From positions 1 to 51,109 of the forward strand of contig NZ_BMVG01000048.1 of NCBI RefSeq assembly GCF_014650595.1: a DNA stretch of 51,109 bases, read 5' to 3'. The number at the start of each line of letters is the position of its first letter. Within the stretch, counting starts at the first letter, position 1. The DNA is from Streptomyces alanosinicus (GTDB taxonomy: Bacteria; Actinomycetota; Actinomycetes; Streptomycetales; Streptomycetaceae). This document shows positions 44,144-51,109 of the stretch, one piece after another. Both the position numbers and the translations under genes were made by a program. A model generated the notes under the pieces. It was not told the origin of the DNA, ran no database searches, and saw only the letters and a program-made list of their open reading frames with translations.

Positions 44144-47100
44144 ATGGGCAGTACATATCAACGCGCCATCACTCCGGACGAGTGGATGTACCTGGGTCTG
44201 CCCATGGCACAGGACATCCAGTACGTGATCCAGGGCGAGGGCGACCTCCGGCCCGAGGACGTCGTCACCGCACTCGGCCGGGCGTCGGAGGCCTCTCCGG
44301 GCGTTCGCCTGGTCCGGCGGGGCAAGCTGTGGGTGGACAGCGGGATCAGCCCGGCTGTGCATGTCATGGACGGCCCTCTGGACCGGCGGCGCCTGGATGC
44401 TCCCGCGCTGCAGACCTGGGTCGGCGATCCGCAAACCACCTTCGAGGTGCTGCTCTTCCCGGGCGACCCGGCCTCCGTCGTGCTCAGGGGCCGGCACACG
44501 GTGACCGACGCCGGGGGACTGGCCCTGTGGGCGGCCGATGTCTTCCGGGTCCTGCGCGGACAGGAGCCGCTGGGTGCGGTGTCACCACTGAACAGCACCG
44601 CGTTCCTCGAAGGGGTGTGCCCGGACGGTCTGCCCCCGATCCCGCCGCTTGCGGGCGCGCTGAACTGGCCGTCGCCGCTCGGTCCCGTGCCCGCCGGCAT
44701 CCGGAAGGTGGTGTGGCGGAATCGGACTGTCGACGGCACGCACCCGGCCGCCACCGCGAAGGTCGCCGCCGCGCTCGCGGCCGCGTACGGCCCCGAGGGC
44801 CGGGGCCGTTTCTTCGTCCCGGTGGACCTGCGCCGACACGACCCGGACATCCGGTCCACGGCCTGGCTGTCGCAGGCGCTGATTCTCGACGTGGACAGCG
44901 GCGAGGAGTGGGAGCACGTCCACCGGACCCTGCTCGCCGCGCTGGCGGAAGGGAAGGAGATCGCGCTGCGTACCGACCCGTCGATGATGCGTATGCCGCT
45001 GCCGTTGATCCGGCTGATCTCCAAGGCGGTCGCCCGCACCGCCGCCCGCTCGGACCGCTACTGTGCGCTGGGCTTCCTCACCCACCTGGGCACCTTCGAC
45101 CTCGCCGACTTCTCCACCGACGGCTTCCGGGCCACCGCGATGTACACGCTCGGCGGTACCGGCCCCGGGACTCCTCCGGCCGTGGACCTCATGGATGCCG
45201 GCGGCCGCACCGAGATCACGGTGACGTGGCTGGACGGCCCCGGCGTCGCGGACCGCGCCGAGGCACTGCTGGACACGGTGGAGGAGGCGCTGTCCCCGTC
45301 CCGGAACCGCCGGTGGGAGGGCAACCTGACCACGCGCACGGTGCCCGCCCAGGGCGTGATGGAGCTGATCAGGGCCCAGGAGCGGCAGGAACCCGACCGG
45401 GTGGCGCTCACCGGCCCCGAGGGCGAGGTCACGTACCGCGAACTCAGCCGCCGTGCCGACGCTGTGGCCCACGAACTGCGTCGCCGCGGCGTCGGCCGGG
45501 GCTCTGTCGTCGCACTGCTGGCCGACCGTACGGTGGCGGCCATCGCGGGAATCTGGGGAGTCCTCCGGGCAGGGGCAGCCTTCCTGCCCCTGGACCCGCT
45601 GCACCCGGACCGCCGGCTCGCCGATGTCCTGACCGATGCCGAGGCGCGCCACTGCCTGGTCCAGCAGGAGTACGGGGGACGGGGCCTCTTCGCGTCCGGT
45701 TGCGAGCCGCTGCCGCTGGACGACCTCAGCCGTGCGGCCCAGGACCAGCCGGAGTTCCCGGACGCGAAGGCACGGCCGGACGATCTGGCGTATGTCATCT
45801 ACACGTCCGGATCCACGGGCCGGCCCAAGGGCGTGCAGATCGAGCACGGGAGCCTGCTCAACTATCTGCACTGGGCCCTGGACATGTTCCACATCGACGC
45901 GGAGACCAGGCTCACCCTGATGACCTCGCTGTCCTTCGACGTCTCCATGACGTCGGTCTTCGGGCCGGGCATGGTGGGCGGGTCCATCGTGCTGGTACCC
46001 GACCGGATCAACCACCTCACCCTGCGCAGGCTGCTGGAACACTCCGGCGCCACGATGCTCAACCTCACCCCCTCCCACCTCGATCTGATCGGCCAGCTGG
46101 ATGTCCAGCCCGTCGGTTGCACCGGGGTGATCGTCACCGGCGAGCAGCTTCGGGTGGAGGTCGCTGCCCGCGCGCAGCGGATGTTCGGGGAGAAGTGCCG
46201 GATCATCAATCAGTACGGCCCGACCGAGGCTACCGTCGGATGCACCGCGCACGTCTTCGACGAGACGGGCGACGGCGAGGCGACCGCGGTGCCGATCGGA
46301 CGTCCCGGGTACAACACCACGGTGCACCTGCTGGACGAGCGGCACCGGTTCGTTGCGCCCGGCGAGACGGGTGAGTTGTACCTGGGAGGTGCGCAGTTGG
46401 CACGCGGCTACCTGGGCCGCCCCGGCCAGAACGCCGAGCGATTCGTCCGGCTGGCCGACGGCACCCGGGTCTACCGGACCGGGGACCTGGTCAGAGTCCT
46501 CCCCTCAGGAGAACTCAGCTACGTGGGCCGCAACGACGACCAGGTCAAAGTGCGCGGCAACCGCGTAGAGCCCGCGGAGGTGGCCCGCGCCCTGGAGCGG
46601 CACCCCGCAGTGGACCGCGCCGTGGTGGTGGCCAGGGCCCGGCCCGGCGGATCGGGCAAGATGCTCTACGCCTACGTGCTCGCCCACGCGGATGTGCCCC
46701 CGGAGGAGCTGGAAGTGCACACGGCCCGGCTGCTGCCGCCCTACATGGTGCCCGCGGCATTCCTCACCGTGGCCGAACTGCCCTACACCGTCAGCGGAAA
46801 GGTGGACGCCCACGCCCTGCCCGACCCCTTCGCCACCGACGATGCGCCCGTCGACACGGGCCCTTCGGCGGGCCCCGCGACCGCAATCAGCGACCCGGTC
46901 ACCCAGGCGGTCGCCATGGTCTGGTCTCGGGTCCTCGACATCCCCAAGGAACAGCTGGACGAACAGGCTGACTTCCACCGGCTCGGCGGAGACTCCCTGG
47001 CGCTGCTGTCCATGCTCGCCGAGGCCAGCCGCGAACTCCTGTCCCAGGGCGGCGAGGAGACTTTCATGGCCAACCTCCACAAGATCATCGACAAGCCGAC

Positions 47101-47152
47101 GCTGGAACATGTGGCCGCGCTTGCCCGCGAGGCCGGGGCCGGGGGCGGATGA
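44144..47152 (+). CDS. Nonribosomal peptide synthetase: condensation-like, adenylation and carrier domains
   Basis: The 1002-residue protein has three parts. Residues 1-395 form a condensation/acyltransferase-like domain whose active-site motif reads R117-H118-T-V-T-D122-A123-G (HHxxxDG altered to RHxxxDA). Residues about 400-890 are an adenylation domain with YTSGSTGRPKG (from 553), YGPTEATVGC, GELYLGGAQLARGYLGRPG, YRTGDLVR and the catalytic K886 in VSGKVD. Residues about 910-1000 are a carrier domain with S951 (LGGDSL). No thioesterase is present. ATG 44144 is chosen because GAGGA lies 8 bases upstream; ATG 44129 and 44075 are in frame. Hand alignment gives binding-pocket residues D, V, T, N, I, T, Q, V, G, K, too unusual to name an amino acid. 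Confidence 0.9.
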   Translation: MGSTYQRAITPDEWMYLGLPMAQDIQYVIQGEGDLRPEDVVTALGRASEASPGVRLVRRGKLWVDSGISPAVHVMDGPLDRRRLDAPALQTWVGDPQTTFEVLLFPGDPASVVLRGRHTVTDAGGLALWAADVFRVLRGQEPLGAVSPLNSTAFLEGVCPDGLPPIPPLAGALNWPSPLGPVPAGIRKVVWRNRTVDGTHPAATAKVAAALAAAYGPEGRGRFFVPVDLRRHDPDIRSTAWLSQALILDVDSGEEWEHVHRTLLAALAEGKEIALRTDPSMMRMPLPLIRLISKAVARTAARSDRYCALGFLTHLGTFDLADFSTDGFRATAMYTLGGTGPGTPPAVDLMDAGGRTEITVTWLDGPGVADRAEALLDTVEEALSPSRNRRWEGNLTTRTVPAQGVMELIRAQERQEPDRVALTGPEGEVTYRELSRRADAVAHELRRRGVGRGSVVALLADRTVAAIAGIWGVLRAGAAFLPLDPLHPDRRLADVLTDAEARHCLVQQEYGGRGLFASGCEPLPLDDLSRAAQDQPEFPDAKARPDDLAYVIYTSGSTGRPKGVQIEHGSLLNYLHWALDMFHIDAETRLTLMTSLSFDVSMTSVFGPGMVGGSIVLVPDRINHLTLRRLLEHSGATMLNLTPSHLDLIGQLDVQPVGCTGVIVTGEQLRVEVAARAQRMFGEKCRIINQYGPTEATVGCTAHVFDETGDGEATAVPIGRPGYNTTVHLLDERHRFVAPGETGELYLGGAQLARGYLGRPGQNAERFVRLADGTRVYRTGDLVRVLPSGELSYVGRNDDQVKVRGNRVEPAEVARALERHPAVDRAVVVARARPGGSGKMLYAYVLAHADVPPEELEVHTARLLPPYMVPAAFLTVAELPYTVSGKVDAHALPDPFATDDAPVDTGPSAGPATAISDPVTQAVAMVWSRVLDIPKEQLDEQADFHRLGGDSLALLSMLAEASRELLSQGGEETFMANLHKIIDKPTLEHVAALAREAGAGGG

Positions 47153-47378
47153 CACGTCCACGCGTTGCTGCGCGCGGCACTGGCCTAGCAGGCGAGCACG
47201 GCCGGTAACGCGACCTTCGTCTTGCGGGCAGGCAGTATCTGACCGCACTGCGCGGGAAGGACCAGATGCGGGCCATCCAGCCCCGGCCGCGCCGCGAGAT
47301 CCACGGCAATGCTGTTGGTGATGCTCAGGGTCAACTTCCGGCAGAAGCACTGAATTGACCGGGCGGCCGGGAGCGTGA

Positions 47379-47696
47379 ACGCTCCACAAGTTCACGTTCG
47401 CGCCGGGGCTGTCCGGCTGGGACGGCGTCTACGGGTTCGTCGGTCCGTCGCTGCGCAGTGACTACCAGCCGCTCAACGGCAGCGCCCTGGTCCTGGGCAA
47501 CCCGGAGGACGCCCCCACGCAGCAGTACGCGCACTACGTGATGCCCAACGGTCTGGTGGAGAGCTTCATCGACACCGTCCCGACCGGAGACGGCGGAACC
47601 CGCTTCGGCGGCACCCTCGACCGCACCCTCGTGCTGTCCCTGCGCGGCAACACCACGCGGCTCACCAAGCAGTTGGGCTACGGCTACATCCCGTAA
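47379..47696 (+). pseudogene. C-terminal fragment of a GH68 levansucrase
   Basis: A frame with no start codon, ending TAA at 47694-47696, reads HKFTFAPGLSGWDGVYGFVG, DYQPLNGSALVLGNPEDAPT, YAHYVMPNGLVESFIDTVPT, GTRFGGTLDRT and GYGYIP. This is the end of GH68 levansucrases (compare SacB-type PLNGSGLVLGNP and YVMPNGLVESFID). The catalytic residues lie upstream and are absent. The fragment is stranded between the NRPS and the cluster regulator, and it has no functional link with them. It has kept its codon phase for 105 codons, so the loss may be recent. Confidence 0.8.
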
Positions 47697-48311
47697 CCGA
47701 CCTCGATCGAGCAGCAGCCGGGCTGGCCACGTCGGTCGTGGTCGGCTACGGCCGTTCGAGCGCCCGCTCGCATTCCTGCCCCGGTTCCCCGTCCGATCCG
47801 TCGGCGGCTGTGACCGCGTCCGGGGCAAAGAAATTTCGTAACGCCTCCGGCGTCTTCGCGATTTTCCTTTTATGCCCGCGGCTTTTTCGGGAAAATATTT
47901 CGCGCCCCGGCGGCTCGCGTGGAAGTGAGCACACGGACCGCCCCCTCTCGGTGTCAAACCGGCAGGCCGATATCGTTATCGGATCGTTATCAGGCCTGGT
48001 CGGAGGGTGGTGTGTGTGACGTTTTCGCACGTCGGCGCCCGGCGGGCGAGCATCTCGCGCGACCGGTGCATACGTGACCGTACCGCGCCCTCCCCACCGA
48101 ACCACTTCTACGCGCGATGACCGAACCGTCGTGCGGGGGGCACCGCAGTGTTTTCCTGTCTGCCCATGTCAACGTTGACACCGCTATGCGGCCCACCTAA
48201 TGTCGCCGCCAGTGGCGCAGAAAAGGGTTGGATTTATCGCGACGGCCTTCTGTTTCTGTTCACCTGCTGTCGAATCGAATTTTCCGTGTTGATGTTCAGG
48301 AGAAGACTTCG
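47697..48311. other. 615 bases without a gene upstream of the PAS-LuxR regulator
   Basis: No convincing frame. The stretch at about 47826-47900 (AAGAAATTTCGTAAC and TTTTCCTTTTATG) is unusually AT-rich for this window. A direct repeat ATCGTTATC occurs twice at 47971-47991. A perfect palindrome lies at 48167-48180. It probably holds the promoter and control sites of the regulator. Confidence 0.5.
48167..48180. promoter_or_regulatory. 14-base palindrome upstream of the PAS-LuxR regulator
   Basis: TGTCAACGTTGACA is a perfect palindrome 131 bases upstream of the preferred start of the regulator. It could be an operator for a pathway-specific or global repressor. Confidence 0.5.
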
Positions 48312-48989
48312 ATGCTCCCCCACGCCGACCGCCCGACCACGGTCAGCGGCCATCCGGAATTCCCGCGCAACACCCGCCGTGGAGAGCGGAGGCCGAGCGC
48401 CCCGCAGCACGTCACCTGCATGGCGAGCCTGGACGTGGGCCTCAAGATAGAAGCGGCGAACGCCGACTTCTTCCGTCATGTCGCCCGGCCCTCGACGGAG
48501 ATCTGCGGACGCAGCATCTACGAAGTCCTGCATCCGAGCGCTCGCAACATCCTTCCGGAACACTTCTCGCGTCTGTCCGACGGTCATGGCAGCCGCTTCG
48601 TGGAGCGCGTGGTCGCCATGCGTGGCAACGACCGGGTCTTCTCGGCGGAGATCACCGGCATAGCCGTCAAGGGAGAGAAGGACGACCTTTCCGGTGTGGT
48701 CGTCCTGATGAGCCCGCAGGCCGAGGCGGCGGAGCAGCCCGCCAAGCCGACTCCGATGCTCACGGCCCTGGACGCCCGCATTCTGGAGTGCGTGGCCACC
48801 GGTGCCTCGACCGTCCAGATGGCTTCGCGCCTCTACCTCAGCCGCCAAGGCGTGGAATACCACGTCGGCCTGATGCTCCGCCGCTTCAAGGCCCCCAACC
48901 GCGCCGCGCTCGTGTCCCGCGCGTACTCGATGGGCGTCCTCACGGTCGGCAGCTGGCCGCCCCGTGCCGTACCCGACTTCGTGAAGTAA
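48312..48989 (+). CDS. PAS-LuxR cluster regulator (PimM-like)
   Basis: The C-terminal 189 residues match PimM/AmphRIV-type regulators end to end: MASLDVGLKIEAANADFFRH, the PAS domain with RSTEICGRSIYEVLHPS-like sequence and FVERVVAMRGNDRVFSAEIT, then a LuxR helix-turn-helix (TGASTVQMASRLYLSRQGVE, YHVGLMLRRFKAPNRAALVS) and the family tail GSWPPRAVPDFVK. These regulators activate polyene macrolide and related PKS clusters. Two starts are possible: ATG 48312 with an AGGAGA ribosome site at 9 bases (225 residues), or ATG 48420, which gives the usual family length but has no ribosome site. I prefer 48312. It lies in front of the PKS and probably activates it and the NRPS. Confidence 0.9.
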   Translation: MLPHADRPTTVSGHPEFPRNTRRGERRPSAPQHVTCMASLDVGLKIEAANADFFRHVARPSTEICGRSIYEVLHPSARNILPEHFSRLSDGHGSRFVERVVAMRGNDRVFSAEITGIAVKGEKDDLSGVVVLMSPQAEAAEQPAKPTPMLTALDARILECVATGASTVQMASRLYLSRQGVEYHVGLMLRRFKAPNRAALVSRAYSMGVLTVGSWPPRAVPDFVK

Positions 48990-49420
48990 CCCTCCCGGCA
49001 CCCGGTGCCGTGCAGCTTGCCCAGGGCACCGCGCAGGTCCGCGAGTTCCGCGTCCGGCATGCATCCCTCCGCTATTCCCGCTGCCGGACACGTCACCGAT
49101 GTCCCCCAGGGCGATATTGCGCGAGAACGGACGAACGCAACACCCGGCGGCTTCCACCGCGCCATGTCTGGGCGTTTCCCGAAAGCACCATCCGAAGACG
49201 GCCCTTGCCCTCACGGATGCATCGCCGGACAGCGGGAATCTAGGGGCCGCCCTAGTCCATGCGCCCCTAGCGTGGGGAGCCCGGCGGTCCGTGATCAGCT
49301 GCCCGTCCCTGACGGGCGGCTACGGCCGTCACCTACGCGTGCGTCGTATGCATGCCGTGCACACGCCGTACCCGACGTCTGCGGTCCACACAGGATGGGC
49401 CGACAAGCTGGTGGAGTGGA
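48990..49420. other. 431-base gap between the regulator and the PKS gene, probably its promoter
   Basis: No gene was found. It contains the dyad at 49240-49255 and a second CCCCTAG half-site at about 49264-49270, followed by the PKS start at 49421 with a modest GGTGGAGTGGA ribosome site. Confidence 0.5.
49240..49255. promoter_or_regulatory. Dyad resembling a PimM-type operator upstream of the PKS gene
   Basis: CTAGGGGCCGCCCTAG has perfect 6-base arms (CTAGGG and CCCTAG) with 4 bases between, the same arms and spacing as the PimM operator consensus; only the central four bases (GCCG in place of AWWT) differ. It lies 165 bases before the PKS start. Confidence 0.6.
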
Positions 49421-51109
49421 ATGAGCGAGTCAGAACGCACACGGTACGAGCTCAACGCCGCGCCCGAGCGTGCCATCGCCGTCATCGGCCTGGCCTGCCG
49501 CCTGCCCGGCGCCCCGAACCCGGACGGCCTCTGGCGCCTGCTGCGCGCCGGAGACAGCGCCGTGCGTCCAACTCCCGCCGACCGGCTGAGGCTCGCCGGA
49601 GCCTCCGTCGAGCACGAGTCCGTCGAGGACACGTCCGACGGCGAAGCACCCCGCTGGGGCGGATTCCTCGACGGGGTCGACCGTTTCGACGCCGGCTTCT
49701 TCGGTATCTCGCCGCGCGAGGCCAACGCCATGGACCCCCAGCAGCGCCTCGTCCTCGAACTCGCCTGGGAGGCCCTGGAGGACTCCCGCATCATCCCCGC
49801 ACACCTCGGTTCCACCAGCACCGGCGTGTTCATCGGGGCCGCCCACGACGACTACGCCACCCTGCTCCACGGACTCGGACCCGAGAGCGCCACCCACCAG
49901 TCCTTCACCGGAACCCATCGCGCCCTCGTCGCCAACAGGCTCTCCTACCTGCTCGGCCTGCGCGGCCCCAGTCTCACCCTCGACTCGGCGCAGTCGTCCT
50001 CCCTGGTCGCCCTCCACCTCGCCTGCCAGAGCCTGCGCAGCGGCGACAGCGACATCGCCCTCGCGGGCGGCGTCAACCTGCAACTCGCCCCGGAGAGCAG
50101 CCTGTACCCGCACCGCTTCGGTGCGCTCTCGCCCGACGGCTGCTGCTACACCTTCGACGCCCGCGCCAACGGGTACGTCCGCGGCGAGGGCGGAGGCCTC
50201 GTCGTACTGAAGCCCCTCGACCGGGCCCTCGCCGACGGTGACCCCATCCGTGCCGTCATCCGCGGGAGCGCCGTCAACAACGACGGCGGTGGTGACACCC
50301 TCACCGCCCCCGACCCGCGCGCTCAGGAAGACGTTATCCGTCGTGCCCTGAGCAAAGCCGGGGCGGCTCCGCACGACGTCCAGTACGTCGAACTCCACGG
50401 AACCGGAACGCCGGTCGGAGACCCGGTGGAGGCGGCCGCCCTCGGTGCGGCCCTGGGCGAAGGAAGGGCCCCCGGCGAGTCCCTGCGCGTCGGCTCGGTG
50501 AAGACCAACGTGGGCCATCTGGAAGGCGCGGCCGGAATCGCCGGCCTGCTCAAGACGGTACTGGCGCTCCAGCACCGCGAACTTCCGCCCAGCCTCAACT
50601 TCGACACGCCCAACCCCGACATCCCCCTCGATGCTCTCCACCTGCGGGTGCAGGACACCATCGGCCCCTGGCCCCGTCCTGACGTGTCCCTCATCGCTGG
50701 GGTGAGCGCCTTCGGGATGGGCGGGACGAATGCGCATGTGGTGCTGGAGGAGCCACCGGTTGTGCCGGGGGGCGGGTCCGGTGATGAGCCGGGTGCGGCG
50801 CCGGTGTTCGTGGCTGGTGGTGTGGTGCCGTGGGTGGTGTCGGGTCGTGGTGGGGACGGGCTTGCCGGCCAGGCGAGCCGGTTGGCGTCGTACGCGCAGT
50901 CCGCTGCGGGTGAGTTGCGGCCGGTGGATGTGGCGTGGTCGCTGGCGGCGACTCGTACGGCGTTCGGGGACCGTGCGGTGGTGTTGGGCGCCGAGGGCGC
51001 TGAACTCGCTGAGCGGTTGGGGGTGTTGGCTTCCGGTGAGGTGACTGTCGCGGGTGTGGTGCGGGGTGCGGTCGCTGGTGGTGCTGACCGGGTTGCGTTC
51101 GTGTTTCCG
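49421..51109 (+). CDS. Modular type I polyketide synthase, KSQ loading module (partial, runs off the window)
   Basis: The first 563 residues are present. After a short N-terminus (ESERTRYELNAAPERAIAVI) comes a ketosynthase (about residues 16-440) with MDPQQRLVLELAWEALED, the His motifs ELHGTGTPVGDP and KTNVGHLEGAAG, and FGMGGTNAHVVLEE. The active-site cysteine is replaced by Gln191 (LDSAQSSSLVAL, in place of TACSSS). Such KSQ domains decarboxylate a malonyl or methylmalonyl starter in loading modules. A KS-AT linker (about 455-555) and the first residues of the acyltransferase (VAFVFP) follow at the window edge. The short N-terminus and the absence of an upstream module fit this being the first PKS protein of the pathway. 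Confidence 0.95.
   Translation, partial: MSESERTRYELNAAPERAIAVIGLACRLPGAPNPDGLWRLLRAGDSAVRPTPADRLRLAGASVEHESVEDTSDGEAPRWGGFLDGVDRFDAGFFGISPREANAMDPQQRLVLELAWEALEDSRIIPAHLGSTSTGVFIGAAHDDYATLLHGLGPESATHQSFTGTHRALVANRLSYLLGLRGPSLTLDSAQSSSLVALHLACQSLRSGDSDIALAGGVNLQLAPESSLYPHRFGALSPDGCCYTFDARANGYVRGEGGGLVVLKPLDRALADGDPIRAVIRGSAVNNDGGGDTLTAPDPRAQEDVIRRALSKAGAAPHDVQYVELHGTGTPVGDPVEAAALGAALGEGRAPGESLRVGSVKTNVGHLEGAAGIAGLLKTVLALQHRELPPSLNFDTPNPDIPLDALHLRVQDTIGPWPRPDVSLIAGVSAFGMGGTNAHVVLEEPPVVPGGGSGDEPGAAPVFVAGGVVPWVVSGRGGDGLAGQASRLASYAQSAAGELRPVDVAWSLAATRTAFGDRAVVLGAEGAELAERLGVLASGEVTVAGVVRGAVAGGADRVAFVFP

Noticed and set aside
44582..46345. Long minus-strand open frame opposite the NRPS
   Set aside because: It is Arg/Gly/His-rich with no domain; the plus strand shows ordered NRPS motifs.
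45940..46801. Naming the amino acid activated by the NRPS adenylation domain
   Set aside because: The hand-derived pocket residues do not match a code I can recall reliably, and the alignment could be off by one at several positions.
47331..47957. Minus-strand frame of 208 codons
   Set aside because: The plus strand of the same stretch encodes the coherent GH68 C-terminal fragment.
49430..50737. Minus-strand frame of 435 codons opposite the PKS
   Set aside because: It is a shadow of the ketosynthase; the plus-strand frame from 49421 is the real gene although it runs off the window.
1..51109. CRISPR arrays, tRNA and rRNA genes
   Set aside because: I saw no regularly spaced repeats, no cloverleaf-type sequences and no rRNA-like stretches on either strand; a covariance-model scan would be needed to exclude a tRNA.

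Overview
The window is GC-rich, C-ending-codon actinobacterial DNA, almost certainly from a Streptomyces or close relative. It carries Streptomyces-typical families (DUF5808, DUF6233, DUF6907, PAS-LuxR regulators, bxl-like sugar operons), GTG/TTG starts and 4-base ATGA operon overlaps. Numerous IS5, IS630 and IS3 relics and broken genes suggest an accessory, rearranged region. All calls come from reading the sequence and from general knowledge of the families; no database search was run.

Layout, left to right. (1) 1-7511: tail of a membrane protein, a frameshifted IS5-type transposase, a PucR-type regulator divergent from a two-gene fatty-acid desaturase system (ferredoxin reductase plus DesA3-like desaturase), a glycosyltransferase and a DUF523 protein. 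(2) 7644-15682: a patchwork of IS relics and broken genes, with an intact coupled lipoprotein/membrane-protein pair, an unusual BRCT plus WD40-like propeller protein, a secreted alpha/beta hydrolase, and one IS5-family element with clear ends (14091-14957). (3) 15683-22917: one long minus-strand operon resembling the ebo cluster (eboC, an extra TIM-barrel protein, eboA, eboB, eboE, eboF) ending in a cytochrome P450; no eboD is present. (4) 23016-33495: secreted sialidase-fold lectin protein, alpha/beta hydrolase, a decayed IS5 element fused to the start of an ABC ATPase gene, a frameshifted histidine kinase with an intact response regulator, and small accessory genes. (5) 33496-42201: a xylan/xylo-oligosaccharide locus: GH43, a ruined CE7 acetylxylan esterase, GH3, two ABC permeases, a binding protein and a divergent LacI regulator. 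(6) 42328-43909: a mosaic of IS630, IS5 and IS3 fragments. (7) 44046-51109: left edge of a hybrid biosynthetic cluster: an NRPS (condensation-like, A and PCP domains), a stranded GH68 levansucrase tail, a PimM-like PAS-LuxR regulator and the start of a modular type I PKS whose first ketosynthase is a KSQ decarboxylase.

Most worth following up: the ebo-like operon with an added P450 and TIM-barrel protein and no eboD; the right-edge NRPS/KSQ-PKS cluster with two candidate PimM-type operators; and the BRCT-propeller protein. The decay of two functional modules (kinase/ABC transporter and acetylxylan esterase) is visible at base level.
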